A stretch of DNA of 38,664 nucleotides from Clostridia bacterium (GCA_029256365.1 JAQSYB010000002.1:1-38664); one strand, 5' to 3'; shown: positions 1-9,116, counted from the first letter of the stretch. Program-made: numbers and translations. Notes: a model not told the origin generated them from the sequence alone.

Positions 1-1
1 A

Positions 2-322
2 GATAGGATTGTGATATCTGTGAAGGACAATGGCATTGGTATTCCAATTGATATGCAGCAGAGTGTTTTTGATCACTTTGTGCAAGTTGACAACTCTCTG
101 AAACGTAGAGCAGAGGGCAGTGGCATTGGACTTTCTATTGTAAAGTCACTTGTTGAGCTGCATGGAGGTTCTGTAATGGTAAACAGTGATTATAAAGAGG
201 GCTGTGAGGTTATCATTGAGATTCCTATTGTTATCATTGAGCATGAGGATGCTTCGGATACTATGATTTCAATTAGCAATGCTGAAAGAGTTAGTATTGA
301 ATTATCAGATTTATATATTTAG
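2..322 (+). CDS. Sensor histidine kinase, C-terminal fragment
   Basis: Only the last ~106 codons are in the window; the reading frame is open from base 2, so the start and the sensor part lie upstream. The fragment is the end of a GHKL (HATPase) ATP-binding domain: a DNGIGIP G1 box near the beginning and a GSGIGLSIVK G2 box followed by ELHGG, the usual end of a histidine kinase that phosphorylates a response regulator. About 30 residues follow the catalytic fold. The GTG at 11 is an internal codon, not a start. A strong terminator follows directly, so this is the last gene of its transcript. What it senses cannot be told. Confidence 0.9.
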   Translation, partial: DRIVISVKDNGIGIPIDMQQSVFDHFVQVDNSLKRRAEGSGIGLSIVKSLVELHGGSVMVNSDYKEGCEVIIEIPIVIIEHEDASDTMISISNAERVSIELSDLYI

Positions 323-334
323 AACAAATACTTT

Positions 335-368
335 GAAGGAATAGCAATAAGCTGTTCCTTCTTTTTTT
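335..368 (+). terminator. Intrinsic terminator after the histidine kinase
   Basis: An 11-bp stem (335-345 with 351-361, one G-T pair), a 5-base loop and a run of seven T at 362-368, starting 13 bases after the kinase stop codon. Confidence 0.9.
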
Positions 369-459
369 ATAAATTGTATAGAGTGATGATCTAATGGAAA
401 GCTATATATGAAAATCAATTAATGAACAGCCGGCTAAGGTTATGTTTAGGAGTGAGGAT

Positions 460-903
460 ATGGCATATATCGTTGGAGATGAAATAATAAGTGAAGAAAT
501 CCCTGAGGAAATTAAGGCAATAACTGATAAGCTAAAAGAAAATACCAAACAGAAAGCTTTGGTGTTAATGCAAACCATTGCCGATAACGATGATTTGCTG
601 GCATATATTATTCCGGAAGCGGGTATGGTGCTTTTCGCCAATGAGATAAAAGATGAGAACAAGGTATTTCGATTTCTTGTAGGACAAAACGGTGGGTTAT
701 ATATCGATAACAAGCAGCGAAGAGGTGAAATGTTTTGTCCATTGTTTCCAATATTAGAGGAAAAAATAAAGAGTTTGACTGGTAGGGAAGCAGAAACTGT
801 GTTGAATGACAATGAATACAGGGTGTATGACAGCTTTATGCCAAAAATTGTAGATGCAATCAATCAAATTTTAACAACCAAACCAATGGCATTTCATCAC
901 TAA
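460..903 (+). CDS. Hypothetical protein, 147 residues, unrecognised
   Basis: I do not recognise this protein. It is a soluble, acidic, 147-residue product with no signal peptide, membrane segment or motif that I can name. An upstream in-frame ATG at 442 exists, but a good ribosome binding site (AGGAG at 448-452) sits 7 bases before the ATG at 460, which I take as the start. It stands alone between a terminator (335-368) and a convergent HD-GYP gene, so it is probably monocistronic. The overlapping opposite-strand reading frame (402-863) is rejected as a shadow. Confidence 0.65.
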   Translation: MAYIVGDEIISEEIPEEIKAITDKLKENTKQKALVLMQTIADNDDLLAYIIPEAGMVLFANEIKDENKVFRFLVGQNGGLYIDNKQRRGEMFCPLFPILEEKIKSLTGREAETVLNDNEYRVYDSFMPKIVDAINQILTTKPMAFHH

Positions 904-911
904 ATAAGAAA

Positions 912-936
912 GGCTGTCATTGTTATCATGACAGCC
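912..936 (-). terminator. Hairpin between convergent genes, probable terminator
   Basis: A perfect 9-bp stem (912-920 with 928-936) with a 7-base loop lies between the convergent genes ending at 903 and 954. Read on the minus strand it is followed by a T-rich stretch (TTTCTTATTT), so it best serves the HD-GYP gene. On the plus strand the tail is poor. Confidence 0.65.
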
Positions 937-953
937 AAATAATCTTATGATCG

Positions 954-2471
954 CTATATCATATTTTTATTATATAGATTTATCATGATTTCAACTAATT
1001 TTGGGCTAAACTGTGTGCCACTGTTTAAAACCAACTCCTCGAGAGCCTCCTCCTTAGTCATAGGGAGCTTATAGGATCTATTGGAGGTCATTGCATCATA
1101 TGCATCAGCAATACATATTATATTTGCATAAAGCGGCAGTTCAGTAGGATTTTCATCCTTTGGATACCCCGTGAGATCATAACGTTTATGGTGGAGCAGG
1201 GTAGCATTTATAATATTTTCAGATAAGCCTATAGGCCTTAGGATATGACATCCAATGCCTGGATGATTCATAATAACCTCATATTCATGGGGCTCTAGAA
1301 TCCCGGGTTTTGTTAATATGGTGTCGCTTATTCCTATCTTTCCTATGTCATGCAGTATGCCTGCGATTTCAATTTCCTCAACTTCTGCCGAAGTCATGCC
1401 AAGCTCTTTGGCTATGGTGACTGCGTATTGTGCTACTCTGACAGAATGACCTTGTGTATAGGGATCCTTGGCTTCTATTGCGGCTACTAATGTCTTAATG
1501 GTTTTTAAATAATATTGTTTTATTTCTGAATAAAGATCAAGCTTCTCTATAGCAAAAGATATATTGTTTGCTATGGACCCAAGCATATCAATGTAATCCT
1601 CATCCAACTGATCGTTGCAGAGCAGAGAAATAATGCCTATGGGCTTGCCATTTCCTAAAAGTGGAACAAAAATCATATTATCAATATGAGCTCTATTATT
1701 AAAATCCAAATTTTTGTCATAAATATAATCCTTGCAGATTTGGTTAAATTGATATATATTACTCTTTTTTGTGAGATAATCAAAATCGTTCTTATCAATT
1801 GCAATAGGGGATAAATCTACATTGTCCGTAGAACTCCCTGCAGCAGATATACATTGCAATTTGCCCTTTTCATCAATCAGTCTGATGGAGCAGAAAGGAA
1901 TGTGTATGGTATCAACTATTTTCTTTGTTATATTGTCATACAAGTCTGCAATATTTAATGATATCTTATTCGAGGCTATTGCGCTGCTTAATTCGTTTAG
2001 CATGAGCAGCTGTCTGTTTTTCTTATTGAGCTTACGCTCCATTTTTATTCGTTCTGTAACATCTCGACCTACACCTTGTATACCAATCAACGTGCCATTG
2101 CTATAAAGTCTTTTGGTATTGGTTTCAATGACTTTTCTTGTTGTGCCATCTGCATGAATCATCCAAAGCTCTTGCCTGTGAAAATCCATATTGCTCATTT
2201 CTTTGATAATGTCGCTGCAATTCTCATATTGGTGAATAGGACATAAAAATTGAAATAGAGGCTGCATCAGCATTTCTTCTTTTTTGTGACCAAGTACGTT
2301 TTCTACCTCATCATTTATGAAGGTTATGACGCCTTTGCAATCGACGATCCAAACGATATCAGACATATTCTCTATTAACAGCTGATACTTTTGTTGTGAT
2401 TCATTTAACCTCTCAGTGGCTGCTTGAAGCTGCTTATTCATATATTTATTGGAAAAACGCAGTCGTTTCAC
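954..2471 (-). CDS. PAS-GAF-HD-GYP protein, likely cyclic-di-GMP phosphodiesterase
   Basis: A soluble 505-residue signalling protein. A coiled-coil-like start (about 12-30) leads into a PAS domain (about 28-145), a GAF domain (about 165-310) and an HD-GYP domain (about 325-500). HD-GYP landmarks are present: H342 in GHS, H374-D375 in ILHDIGKIG, H403 in NHP, H427-H428, and the GYP triplet at 435-437 in a slightly divergent context (HHKRYDLTGYP). Known HD-GYP proteins with these ligands hydrolyse cyclic-di-GMP at a metal centre; that activity is inferred here. The start is GTG with AGGAGG seven bases upstream. There is no membrane segment, so the PAS/GAF input is cytosolic. It lies on the same strand as the AraC gene upstream, 133 bases away. 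Confidence 0.88.
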   Translation of the reverse strand: MKRLRFSNKYMNKQLQAATERLNESQQKYQLLIENMSDIVWIVDCKGVITFINDEVENVLGHKKEEMLMQPLFQFLCPIHQYENCSDIIKEMSNMDFHRQELWMIHADGTTRKVIETNTKRLYSNGTLIGIQGVGRDVTERIKMERKLNKKNRQLLMLNELSSAIASNKISLNIADLYDNITKKIVDTIHIPFCSIRLIDEKGKLQCISAAGSSTDNVDLSPIAIDKNDFDYLTKKSNIYQFNQICKDYIYDKNLDFNNRAHIDNMIFVPLLGNGKPIGIISLLCNDQLDEDYIDMLGSIANNISFAIEKLDLYSEIKQYYLKTIKTLVAAIEAKDPYTQGHSVRVAQYAVTIAKELGMTSAEVEEIEIAGILHDIGKIGISDTILTKPGILEPHEYEVIMNHPGIGCHILRPIGLSENIINATLLHHKRYDLTGYPKDENPTELPLYANIICIADAYDAMTSNRSYKLPMTKEEALEELVLNSGTQFSPKLVEIMINLYNKNMI

Positions 2472-2604
2472 CTAAACACCTCCTTAAGAAATCCTAACTA
2501 TATTGTATAACAAATATTGCTAAATTTCTACAAAAGATGACTATTTTGAATAAAGAGGTAAAAAAAGTAAAAGATGCTGATGGTTATTCAGTGAATTTAC
2601 ATTG

Positions 2605-3315
2605 TCATATTTTTGCTTGCTTAAACTGTCTAGGGGTAAGCCCTGTTTGCTTTTTAAACACACTGGAGAAATATCCTGGGCTGCAAAAATTGAATAGAAA
2701 TGCAATATCCGATATGGACATATTGGAATACTTTAAAAAATACTTGGATTCCTCAATTTTGTTATAATTAATATATTCTATAATACCTAAACCTACGTTT
2801 TTTTTAAACATAGAGCATATATACTCCTTGGACATATTGACTATTTTAACCAAATCCATAAGTGAAATATTTTCGGTTATGTTTTCATGTATGTATTCAA
2901 TAATTCTTATCGTTATGGTGTTATAGCTTTGTATTTTATTCTCATGAATTACATGAATATAATCATCAAGCATTTGATACTCATAATCCTGAAGCATTTT
3001 AATATTTGTAATCCTTTCTATTTCCAGAATGCAAAAGTCGCACAATGAAAATGCGTCTTCAGGTGGAACATTTGCTTCAATGGCAGCTCGAGTAAAAAGC
3101 GTAGCAGAGGCAATTAACGAATTTTTGATAGAACGTATTGGCGTATCTGCCAGTCGAGCTCTTTCCAGCTTATTGACAGAGCGAAGGGTTTCGTGGGCGG
3201 CATCTCTCAACTCACGCTTCATCTCGTTTAACAAACGTTTTTCCAGGTAATAAGATGGATGCATATAATGGTTGTTATGCTTTTCAATTTTTGTCAGTAT
3301 TAGTTTTTGGCTCAT
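2605..3315 (-). CDS. AraC-family transcriptional regulator
   Basis: A 236-residue protein with an AraC-type double helix-turn-helix at about 135-235. Recognition features include an SLMDLVKIVNMSKEYICSMFKK-like first HTH and a second HTH ending in the family signature around FSSVFKKQTGLTPRQFK. The N-terminal ~130 residues are helical and are not the cupin sensor of classical AraC; I cannot name their ligand. It is divergently transcribed from the disaccharide uptake operon starting at 3445, with 129 A+T-rich bases between, so it is the natural candidate activator of that operon. The small opposite-strand frame at 2537-2767 is its shadow. Confidence 0.88.
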   Translation of the reverse strand: MSQKLILTKIEKHNNHYMHPSYYLEKRLLNEMKRELRDAAHETLRSVNKLERARLADTPIRSIKNSLIASATLFTRAAIEANVPPEDAFSLCDFCILEIERITNIKMLQDYEYQMLDDYIHVIHENKIQSYNTITIRIIEYIHENITENISLMDLVKIVNMSKEYICSMFKKNVGLGIIEYINYNKIEESKYFLKYSNMSISDIAFLFNFCSPGYFSSVFKKQTGLTPRQFKQAKI

Positions 3316-3444
3316 ATACGTCCCATCCTCATATTAATATTTTGTAAATATTGTTAATATATTATAATTATATTAATATTTTTAATTATATAATGTCAAT
3401 GAAAGTAAAAATACATAGATTGTATTTTGTGGAGGAGGCAAATC
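3316..3444. promoter_or_regulatory. Divergent promoter region between AraC gene and sugar operon
   Basis: This is 129 bases of very A+T-rich DNA that must hold both divergent promoters. A direct repeat ATATTAATATTTT occurs at 3331-3343 and 3370-3382 (39 bases apart), and TATAAT-like hexamers occur at 3363-3368 and 3389-3394. None has a convincing -35 partner. The repeat could be an AraC-type operator, but low base complexity makes chance likely. Confidence 0.35.
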
Positions 3445-4686
3445 ATGAAAAAGTTATTGGCAATGGTTTTAGTCCTAGTGATGGTATTGGCAGTTGGGTG
3501 CCAAAGCACACCAAAGGTGGCTCCAGTTACCACTGAGCCTACACAACCCGCAGCCCCTGTTGAGAAAGTAACAGTTAAATTTGCAGTACAGGCAGACTCA
3601 ACAGATGCACTGAATCAGCTTGTTAAGGCTTACAATGATTCTAGTGACAAGTATCAGGTAGAAGCAGTTGTAATGACAAATGATTCTGGTAATATGCATG
3701 ATCAATTGATCAACTCTTTATCCAGCAAATCCGGTGAATATGATGTAATTTCCATGGACGTTGTTTGGGCTGGCGAATTTGCAGCAGCTGGATATTTAGA
3801 ACCTATTGATACGCTAATCAAAGACAATGGCTGGCTGCCAACAGATTTTAATGCTGGATCCATGGCATCAGGGAAATATAAAGGTAAAAACTATGTATTG
3901 CCTTATTTCTCAGATTTGGGATTCTTATTCTTCCGTAAAGATATCCTGTCAGCAGAAGATGCAAAGAAGCTTGAAGAAGGCGGATATACATGGGCAGAGC
4001 TTCTCAAAATGGCAGAAGGTTATATGGGACAAAAGGGAACAAAGTATGGACACGTATATCAATCAAAGCAATATGAAGGTTTAACCTGCAATTTAAATGA
4101 ATTTACTGCCAACTGGTCTGACATCAAAGGTGGACTTGAGACCATGGCTAAATTTGTGAAATCCAAGGCAACCCCAGAAGATATTTTAGCTTATACTGAA
4201 GGTGAGACTCACAATGCATTCTTAAACGGTGAAGCAGTTTTCGCAAGAAATTGGCCATATATGAACGGTATGGCAGCTAGCGGCGAATATAATGTAAAAG
4301 CTGAGCAAGTAGGCTTTGCGCCACTACCAACAGGCAGTACAGTTGGTGGATGGATACTAGGAGTAAATGCCAACAGTACAAAGATGGATGGAGCGAAAGA
4401 CTTTTTATCCTTCATCGCTGGTCCAAAAGGTCAAAAAATCAATGCTACAGTTGGAAGCTATATGCCTGGCTTTAATGCTTTACTAGCTGATAGTGATGTT
4501 TTGGCAGCCAATGCGTTGCTTACAAATACAGGTTTCCAAAATGCATTGAAAGCAACCATAGCTAGACCGGTTGTTGCAAATTATTCAGAGGTTTCTGATG
4601 TAATTCAAATCAAAGCCCATGAATTCTTATCAGGCAATGGAAAGCTTGAAGATGCTGTAAAAGCAATAGAAGAAAAGTTAAAATAA
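3445..4686 (+). CDS. Sugar ABC transporter substrate-binding lipoprotein (family 1)
   Basis: A 413-residue extracellular solute-binding protein of the MalE/UgpB-like family 1. The start at 3445 has GGAGGAGG at 3431-3438. It begins with a lipoprotein signal peptide (MKK, hydrophobic core, lipobox A-V-G-C with the lipidated cysteine at residue 19) and a Pro/Thr-rich linker, then the two-lobe binding fold with aromatic and Asn/Asp-rich stretches. It should deliver a sugar to the two permeases encoded next. The downstream GH65 phosphorylase suggests an alpha-linked glucose disaccharide. A terminator-like hairpin follows before the permeases, which would let this protein be made in excess. Confidence 0.93.
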   Translation: MKKLLAMVLVLVMVLAVGCQSTPKVAPVTTEPTQPAAPVEKVTVKFAVQADSTDALNQLVKAYNDSSDKYQVEAVVMTNDSGNMHDQLINSLSSKSGEYDVISMDVVWAGEFAAAGYLEPIDTLIKDNGWLPTDFNAGSMASGKYKGKNYVLPYFSDLGFLFFRKDILSAEDAKKLEEGGYTWAELLKMAEGYMGQKGTKYGHVYQSKQYEGLTCNLNEFTANWSDIKGGLETMAKFVKSKATPEDILAYTEGETHNAFLNGEAVFARNWPYMNGMAASGEYNVKAEQVGFAPLPTGSTVGGWILGVNANSTKMDGAKDFLSFIAGPKGQKINATVGSYMPGFNALLADSDVLAANALLTNTGFQNALKATIARPVVANYSEVSDVIQIKAHEFLSGNGKLEDAVKAIEEKLK

Positions 4687-4723
4687 GCAATTCCACTTTT
4701 TGATCCAAGTATTGATTTAAAAC

Positions 4724-4761
4724 AAAAGAAGCTTTAGCCTATTACTAAAGCTTCTTTTTTT
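4724..4761 (+). terminator. Terminator between binding protein and permease genes
   Basis: A perfect 14-bp stem (4724-4737 with 4745-4758), a 7-base loop and a run of T to 4761. The AAGGAG of the next gene begins at 4762, immediately after the T run. A partial intergenic terminator here would lower permease expression relative to the binding protein. Confidence 0.85.
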
Positions 4762-4773
4762 AAGGAGATTGCG

Positions 4774-6015
4774 ATGAGTAAAATACTTAAATTCTTTGAT
4801 CGGCATTTAGCATATGTAATGATTATTCCAGCCATTATTCTTATATTGCTGTTTTCTATTTTGCCTATTTTAGAGTCCACAAGATATGCATTTTTTGATT
4901 TTCAATTAAATGATCAAAAGAAATCAGGTATATATATGACCTCAAATTATAATATGCCGCTTTCTGATGAAACCTTTGAATACATAGACTATTATTTAGA
5001 AATAGAGGCAGCCACAGTACAAAAGGCAGATACCATTCAATACATCAACAGGATGAGAGACGATATAAAAGGTTATCAGCTGAATTTAAAGTCCATTTTG
5101 GGCAGCCAAACCGGTGTTGTAGAAACAAGCAGAGAAAACATTCAGGTCATTCAAGCTATCAATAAGGACATTAAATTTGCCATTGATTTGCTGTATTCAA
5201 TGGATGATGTATTCTATTCCGAAGAAGATATGCAGGCAGTTGCCTCAGAATTAGAAACATGCATCATTGAGTCTAATTTTATTGGTTTGGATAATTTTAA
5301 GCAAATCTTAAGTGATCCAAGAGTAATTTATACTTTGTCTATCACATTGATATTTACTTTTATCTCTGTATTTTGTGAATTGCTCCTTGGGCTTGCGCTG
5401 GCACTTATTATGAATAAAGCGATGAAGGGTAGAGGACTAATCAGAACATTTTCTCTGATTCCTTGGGCAATCCCAACCTCTGTGGCAGCTCTAATGTGGT
5501 CTTATTTATACAATGGCTCCAGTGGTATCGTAGCAACTGCCTTTTCTAATATTGGGTTGATTGGACAGCCAACAGAATTATTGCTTACAGCAAAAGCAGC
5601 CTTGGGATCCATTATTATGGCAGACGTATGGAAGACTACCCCCTATATGGCATTGCTGATTTTAGCAGGTTTACAGGTTATTCCAAATGCCCTATATGAA
5701 TCTTCTTCCCTAGATGGTGCAAACAAAATCATGCAGTTTAGACACATTACATTGCCATTATTAAAGCCTTCCATTTTGGTAGCTTTGCTGTTTAGAACCT
5801 TAGATGCATTTAGAGTATTTGACTTAATATGGGTTCTTACAGGTGGAGGACCTGGAGGTACGACAGAATCAATTTCTGTCTATGCATATAAGGTGATGTT
5901 TGCTCAAACCAGGTTTGGATATGGTTCAGCAATGGTGTTGATCATGGCTATTGCCGTGGGAATGATATCCTATGCTTATATCAAAATACTAGATGTCAAA
6001 TTAATAGGGGAGTAG
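4774..6015 (+). CDS. Sugar ABC permease, MalF type, with large extracellular insertion
   Basis: A 413-residue inner-membrane permease of the MalF/UgpA class. TM1 lies at about 12-35; the remaining membrane segments start near 185. The EAA loop that contacts the ATPase is present (LDGANKIMQFRHITLPLLKP). Most Gram-positive relatives are about 290-300 residues. Here about 115 extra, mainly polar and helical residues (about 45-165) sit between TM1 and the conserved FIGLDNF segment, on the outside of the membrane. E. coli MalF carries an analogous P2 loop that touches its binding protein; a like role is inferred. It pairs with the next permease, whose start is 11 bases on. Confidence 0.92.
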   Translation: MSKILKFFDRHLAYVMIIPAIILILLFSILPILESTRYAFFDFQLNDQKKSGIYMTSNYNMPLSDETFEYIDYYLEIEAATVQKADTIQYINRMRDDIKGYQLNLKSILGSQTGVVETSRENIQVIQAINKDIKFAIDLLYSMDDVFYSEEDMQAVASELETCIIESNFIGLDNFKQILSDPRVIYTLSITLIFTFISVFCELLLGLALALIMNKAMKGRGLIRTFSLIPWAIPTSVAALMWSYLYNGSSGIVATAFSNIGLIGQPTELLLTAKAALGSIIMADVWKTTPYMALLILAGLQVIPNALYESSSLDGANKIMQFRHITLPLLKPSILVALLFRTLDAFRVFDLIWVLTGGGPGGTTESISVYAYKVMFAQTRFGYGSAMVLIMAIAVGMISYAYIKILDVKLIGE

Positions 6016-6025
6016 GTGGTATAAC

Positions 6026-6850
6026 ATGGTTAATAAAAGAGCAGAAAGGCTATTCGCAATTATTATCGTGCTTTACCTACTTATCATCGTATTTCCTTTC
6101 ATATGGGTAGGAATTACATCATTTAAGCCGGAAAGCGAGATATGGGGAACGGAAGCATTAAATGTGTTTTCCAGCAATTCAACAATGGAGCATTATTTGG
6201 CTTTGTTTAAGGCCAATATATTGAATTCCTTGAAGAACAGCTTAATCATATCTTCCATCACAACATTGTATGTTACATTTGTTGCATCTTGCTGCGCCTA
6301 TGCCATAGCTAGGCTTAAATTTATTGGTAAGAATCTATTGCTGGCAGTTGTATTGGCCACTTCAATGTTTCCACAAATGATTGTAGTGGGACCAATTTAT
6401 AATATTTTCGTAAAACTTGGATGGACGAATTCATACTTTATAACCTTGCCTTATTCCATGATTACGTTACCAGTTGCAATCTTTATACTTGTTACGCATT
6501 TTGCAAAGGTTCCAAAAGAGATGGAGGAATCCGCCAGCATAGATGGGGCATCAAAAATGAGAACCTTTATAAAAATTATACTTCCCTTGGCATTGCCTGG
6601 AATTTTCACAGCAGCAATCATTACCTTCATAGGCGTATGGAATGAGTTTTTGCTTTCCTTGACATTAAACAGTGACAGCAATTATCATACTGCAACTGTT
6701 GCGATTTCGTTTCTGAGAGGACAATTCCAGATATTCTGGGGGCAAGTAACAGCGGCGACAATGGTGGTAACAATTCCTACATTAATTATTGTAATTTTAT
6801 TCCAAAAACAAATTATATCAGGCTTGACATCAGGCGCAGTGAAGGAGTAA
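6026..6850 (+). CDS. Sugar ABC permease, MalG type
   Basis: A 274-residue membrane protein of the MalG/UgpE class with about six membrane segments and the EAA loop (SIDGASKMRTFIKIILPLALPG). It is of normal family length, unlike its partner. It completes the transmembrane channel with the preceding permease. No ATP-binding subunit is encoded in this cluster, so a shared MsmK-type ATPase elsewhere in the genome probably powers it; this is inferred from what is known of such operons in Gram-positive bacteria. The next gene starts 5 bases after its stop. Confidence 0.93.
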   Translation: MVNKRAERLFAIIIVLYLLIIVFPFIWVGITSFKPESEIWGTEALNVFSSNSTMEHYLALFKANILNSLKNSLIISSITTLYVTFVASCCAYAIARLKFIGKNLLLAVVLATSMFPQMIVVGPIYNIFVKLGWTNSYFITLPYSMITLPVAIFILVTHFAKVPKEMEESASIDGASKMRTFIKIILPLALPGIFTAAIITFIGVWNEFLLSLTLNSDSNYHTATVAISFLRGQFQIFWGQVTAATMVVTIPTLIIVILFQKQIISGLTSGAVKE

Positions 6851-6854
6851 AAAA

Positions 6855-9116
6855 ATGTGGCAATTAAAAAGCAATGACTTAAGTATAGAAAGATTATTAC
6901 TAGAAGAAAGCCTTTTTACCATTGGAAATGGTTATATTGGAATCCGGGGCTGCTTTGAGGAAGCTCCTGCGCTAATTGACGATACCATAAGAGGCAGCTA
7001 TATCAACGGTTTTTATGATAGAGTTCCAATCATTTACGAGGAAAGTGCTTCGGGCTTTCCAAGTGTTAAGGACAAGCAACCAAGAGTAATGGACACACAG
7101 ACTTCACTTATTTTTCTAGACGGAGAGATGATAGCAATCAATGCCTCACAGATTCGTGATTACTATAGAGTGCTGGATTTGCAAAAAGGCGCACAACAGC
7201 GTGGCTATACATATATCACGAAAAAAGGAAAGGAAGCAAAGCTTATATTTAGAAGGTTGGCCTCCTTCATAGCCAAGAACATCTTGTGCTATGAAATGGA
7301 TATTACATATCCTGGGGACATTGAAGTGATTTCTTATGTCGATTCAGACGTGCGCAATCATTCCAATGCAGAGGACCCAAGAGTAGCTGCGGGTCATGAT
7401 GTATTATTAAATTTAAATAAGCTATCAGCACAGGGGAATTTGGTATTTTGCGAAATGGAGACAATCACAACAAAAATTCCAGTATTGATGGCTGCAGATT
7501 ATAAATTGATATGTTCTATGGGGGACTACTCTCTTGAGCATAGTCTAGAAAAACAACTTATCGCTACAAAAGCAAAAGGCAGAGGACACATAAAGCTTCA
7601 GAAAAAGTGTATCTTCATTGATGGCACTAGATCTGCCCATTTATATGAGGATGCGATGGAGCTTTATTCTAAATACCAGAATCACACCTTTGATGATTTC
7701 ATAAGGCTGCAGGAAGCTTATCTGGATCAGTTTTGGAAGGCATCAAATATTGAGATATATGGCAGTGAAAGCATCCAGGAAGCTGTTCGGTTCCAGTTGT
7801 TTCAGCTACTGCAATCCCTTGGAAAAGACGAGATATCCAATATTTCAGCAAAAGGCTTAAGTGGAGAGGGCTATGAAGGTCATTATTTTTGGGATACGGA
7901 AATATACGTGCTTCCGTTGTTTCAAATGACTCAGCCAGAGCTTGCCAAGCAGCTTCTTTTGTACCGATATCACATATTGCCTCATGCAAAACAGAGGGCT
8001 AAAGAAATGGGACATAAAAAAGGTGCGGCATATCCATGGCGAACAATATCCGGTATTGAATGTTCCTCATACTTTCCCGCTGGAACTGCTCAGTATCACA
8101 TCAATGCAGATATAGCCTATGGTTTTATTCAATACCACTTGTATCATCAGGACAGATGCTTTATGCTAGAAGCAGCAGCTGAGGTTATCTTTGAAACTGC
8201 GAGAATTTGGCTGGAAATTGGTCATTGGCACAAGGGTGCTTATCACATAGATAATGTAACTGGGCCAGATGAGTACACGGCTATTGTAAATAACAATTAT
8301 TATACCAATGCCATGGCGAAATATCATATGTATTGGGCACATAAGATTTATTTTGAATTGCAGCAATACAATCCAAATGATTTTGAAGGCTTATGTCATA
8401 GAATAAATCTATCTCTTGATGAAATCAAAGAGATGAAGCTTGCCTCAGAAGCTATGTATCTGCCCTATCATGAAGAGTTAGGCATACATGCACAGGATGA
8501 CAGCTTCTTAAGCAAGGCAGTATGGGACTTTGAAAATACTGCTGAAGAGCAGTACCCCCTGCTGCTGCATTTTCATCCCTTGACCATATATCGTTATCAG
8601 GTGCTCAAACAGCCAGATACCGTATTGGCGCACTTCTTATTAGAAGACTATGCAGATTTGGAGATCATGAAAAAGTCCTATGATTATTATGAAAAAATAA
8701 CAACCCACGATTCTTCCCTTTCCTCTTGTGTTTACGGAATTATGGCATCAAGGTGCGGCTATTATGACACCGCTTATGCGTATTTTATAGAAAACCTTAG
8801 ACTGGATTTGGATGATAAGCATGGAAATACCAAGGATGGACTGCATATGGCAAGCCTTGCAGGCAGCTGCTTGGGAGTTATCAATGGATTTGCAGGATAT
8901 AGAATAAAGGAAAGCGGGATATCCATTTCGCCAATTGTCCCCAAACAATTTGAGGGATATTGCTTTAAAATCCAATTCAGGGGCTCTTTGTTGGAGATCA
9001 AAGTAAAGGAGCTTATTACCATTAAGCTTCTGCATGGAAACCCCACTAAAATAACAATTTATGATCAGGAATATATGGTAGAGGAAACAATTGAAGTAGA
9101 AAGGAAGCAACTATGA
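6855..9116 (+). CDS. Glycoside hydrolase family 65 disaccharide phosphorylase
   Basis: A 753-residue cytosolic enzyme of GH65, the family of maltose, trehalose, kojibiose and nigerose phosphorylases, which split an alpha-glucobiose with inorganic phosphate to give beta-glucose 1-phosphate and a sugar. Visible marks are the N-terminal beta-sandwich, the GHYFWDTE motif near 342-349, the PDEY motif with the likely general-acid Glu473, and the phosphate-site region GNTKDGLHMAS near 650. The specificity region around 392-422 (YPWRTISG, then YFPAGTAQYH) looks more like the trehalose/kojibiose type than maltose phosphorylase, but I cannot fix the substrate. Its product feeds the next gene, with which it overlaps by 4 bases (ATGA). 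Confidence 0.93.
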   Translation: MWQLKSNDLSIERLLLEESLFTIGNGYIGIRGCFEEAPALIDDTIRGSYINGFYDRVPIIYEESASGFPSVKDKQPRVMDTQTSLIFLDGEMIAINASQIRDYYRVLDLQKGAQQRGYTYITKKGKEAKLIFRRLASFIAKNILCYEMDITYPGDIEVISYVDSDVRNHSNAEDPRVAAGHDVLLNLNKLSAQGNLVFCEMETITTKIPVLMAADYKLICSMGDYSLEHSLEKQLIATKAKGRGHIKLQKKCIFIDGTRSAHLYEDAMELYSKYQNHTFDDFIRLQEAYLDQFWKASNIEIYGSESIQEAVRFQLFQLLQSLGKDEISNISAKGLSGEGYEGHYFWDTEIYVLPLFQMTQPELAKQLLLYRYHILPHAKQRAKEMGHKKGAAYPWRTISGIECSSYFPAGTAQYHINADIAYGFIQYHLYHQDRCFMLEAAAEVIFETARIWLEIGHWHKGAYHIDNVTGPDEYTAIVNNNYYTNAMAKYHMYWAHKIYFELQQYNPNDFEGLCHRINLSLDEIKEMKLASEAMYLPYHEELGIHAQDDSFLSKAVWDFENTAEEQYPLLLHFHPLTIYRYQVLKQPDTVLAHFLLEDYADLEIMKKSYDYYEKITTHDSSLSSCVYGIMASRCGYYDTAYAYFIENLRLDLDDKHGNTKDGLHMASLAGSCLGVINGFAGYRIKESGISISPIVPKQFEGYCFKIQFRGSLLEIKVKELITIKLLHGNPTKITIYDQEYMVEETIEVERKQL

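Noticed and set aside
2537..2767. A 76-codon plus-strand reading frame.
   Set aside because: It overlaps the end of the AraC-type regulator on the other strand, has no ribosome binding site and no recognisable product.
3331..3382. Direct repeat ATATTAATATTTT as a firm AraC operator.
   Set aside because: The sequence is almost pure A+T and such repeats are expected by chance; kept only as a weak note in the promoter feature.
8748..9110. Minus-strand reading frames of 90-120 codons.
   Set aside because: They are antisense to the conserved end of the GH65 gene and look like shadows of its codon use.
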